A stretch of 14,416 nucleotides of DNA from positions 1-14,416 of the forward strand of contig JAEZYO010000621.1 in NCBI GenBank assembly GCA_023419055.1, written 5' to 3'. Source of the DNA: Pseudomonadota bacterium. Its GTDB lineage: Bacteria > Myxococcota > Polyangia > Polyangiales > Polyangiaceae. The translations under genes and the position numbers were made by a program. This document shows, piece after piece, positions 13,956 through 14,416 of the stretch; position 1 is the stretch's first letter, and the number at the start of each line of letters is the position of its first letter. The notes under the pieces were generated by a model. The model was not told where the DNA came from. It was given only the letters and a program-made list of their open reading frames with translations, and did not search any database.

Positions 13956-14416
13956 GGTGACTCGGTCAAGGTCTGAAAGAAGGTCCAAAATGCCGGTGCC
14001 GCGAAGTCGTCTTGTCGCGCGTGCCCCTTGCCGCTCGTCGCGCACCAGATCACCGGATACCCGGGGTCACAACCCTGGTAGCTGACGCAAGGTGAGGGCT
14101 CTACCGCCGTCGGCTGGAGCGAGTCGTCGCAGCCGTTGAGCTCGAGCAGGCGATCTCGCGCAGGCTCGCTCCACTCGATGAGGTTCGTTTCGTCGTTCAG
14201 ATCGTGAACGAACATGTGCGCGATCGGCTCGTCACCGCAGTTCTTGACCCCGGGGTCGCCGCCCGTGACGGTCGCGAGGCCTCGGAACACGTCGGATCGA
14301 ATGCAGCCGAGCTGGTTCGCGAGCCAGGATCCGCTGCTGTAACCCACGGCGAAGAACGCGCTCGTATCGGCACAGAAGCGCGATTTCACGTCTTCGATCA
14401 TGGCGTCCACGTAAAG
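13952..14416 (-). CDS. Paralogous PHB depolymerase/CE1-like esterase (partial, N-terminus beyond the window)
   Basis: An open frame enters from the right edge and ends at TGA 13954-13952, giving about 154 residues of the C-terminal half of an alpha/beta-hydrolase. Visible are the nucleophile motif FAVGYSSGSW, the probable acid in FVHDLNDETN, and the histidine in SGKGHARQD. It is clearly a paralogue of the next gene: IEDVKSRFCADTSAFFAVGYS corresponds to IEDASENYCVDTKRIFAVGFS there, and CVSYQGCDPGYPVIWCATSGKGH to CVEYQGCMEGKPLVYCTHGGGH. The stop overlaps the downstream start in ATGA, so translation of the pair is coupled. Apparent starts inside the window are internal; the alignment continues to the edge. 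Confidence 0.85.
   Translation of the reverse strand, partial: LYVDAMIEDVKSRFCADTSAFFAVGYSSGSWLANQLGCIRSDVFRGLATVTGGDPGVKNCGDEPIAHMFVHDLNDETNLIEWSEPARDRLLELNGCDDSLQPTAVEPSPCVSYQGCDPGYPVIWCATSGKGHARQDDFAAPAFWTFFQTLTESP

Noticed and set aside
12825..13976. Long plus-strand open frame opposite the lipoprotein esterase
   Set aside because: It is antisense to a gene with an intact Ser-Asp-His triad; the translation is Arg/Ala-rich low-complexity sequence produced by the repeats.
13956..14045. Longer N-terminus for the lipoprotein esterase
   Set aside because: It would bury the lipoprotein signal behind a charged leader and overlap the upstream esterase by about 90 bp, whereas the ATGA start is a typical coupling arrangement.

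Overview
The window is GC-rich chromosomal DNA that looks myxobacterial, most likely from the Polyangiales (Sorangium or Polyangium-like). The reasons are strong G/C bias at third codon positions, many secreted proteins with long Gly/Ser/Ala linkers directly behind the lipoprotein cysteine, a C-terminal Cys-hydrophobic-Arg/Lys tail resembling MYXO-CTERM, and a DUF1592/DUF1552 cassette of a kind common in this group. No rRNA, tRNA, CRISPR array, transposase or phage gene was seen. Taxonomy is inferred from style only.

Layout. Positions 1-2468 (+) hold the end of an unidentified gene, a two-domain sugar ABC ATPase (RbsA/MglA type) and its RbsC-type permease, tightly coupled. Convergent to them is an AraC-family regulator (2482-3312, -). 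Divergent from the regulator is a secreted GH16 glucanase (3456-4586, +), followed by a large lipoprotein with a right-handed beta-helix, probably a GH141-like glycosidase (4697-7120, +). This block reads as a small carbohydrate-utilisation locus: extracellular hydrolases, sugar uptake and a regulator between them. Positions 7180-7836 (+) encode a winged-helix protein fused to a nucleotidyltransferase-like domain whose catalytic residues are missing.

From 7870 to the right edge all genes are on the minus strand. In transcription order they are: a partial esterase (right edge), a paralogous lipoprotein esterase overlapping it by 4 bp, then a DUF1587/1592/1588/1585 lipoprotein with one c-type haem motif, a Tat-exported DUF1552 protein, and a lipoprotein with a regulatory-like beta-sandwich and a ThuA/GATase-like domain. 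The DUF1592 and DUF1552 genes are 9 bp apart and surely cotranscribed; the last lipoprotein lies 110 bp further on and may belong to the same unit.

The most notable observation is that the GH16 enzyme appears to be a natural circular permutant. The segment that opens a normal lichenase sits after the catalytic core, as in the Fibrobacter succinogenes 1,3-1,4-beta-glucanase. The second is the degenerate nucleotidyltransferase active site. Nearly all products in the window are exported, so the region seems devoted to cell-surface and extracellular polymer processing.
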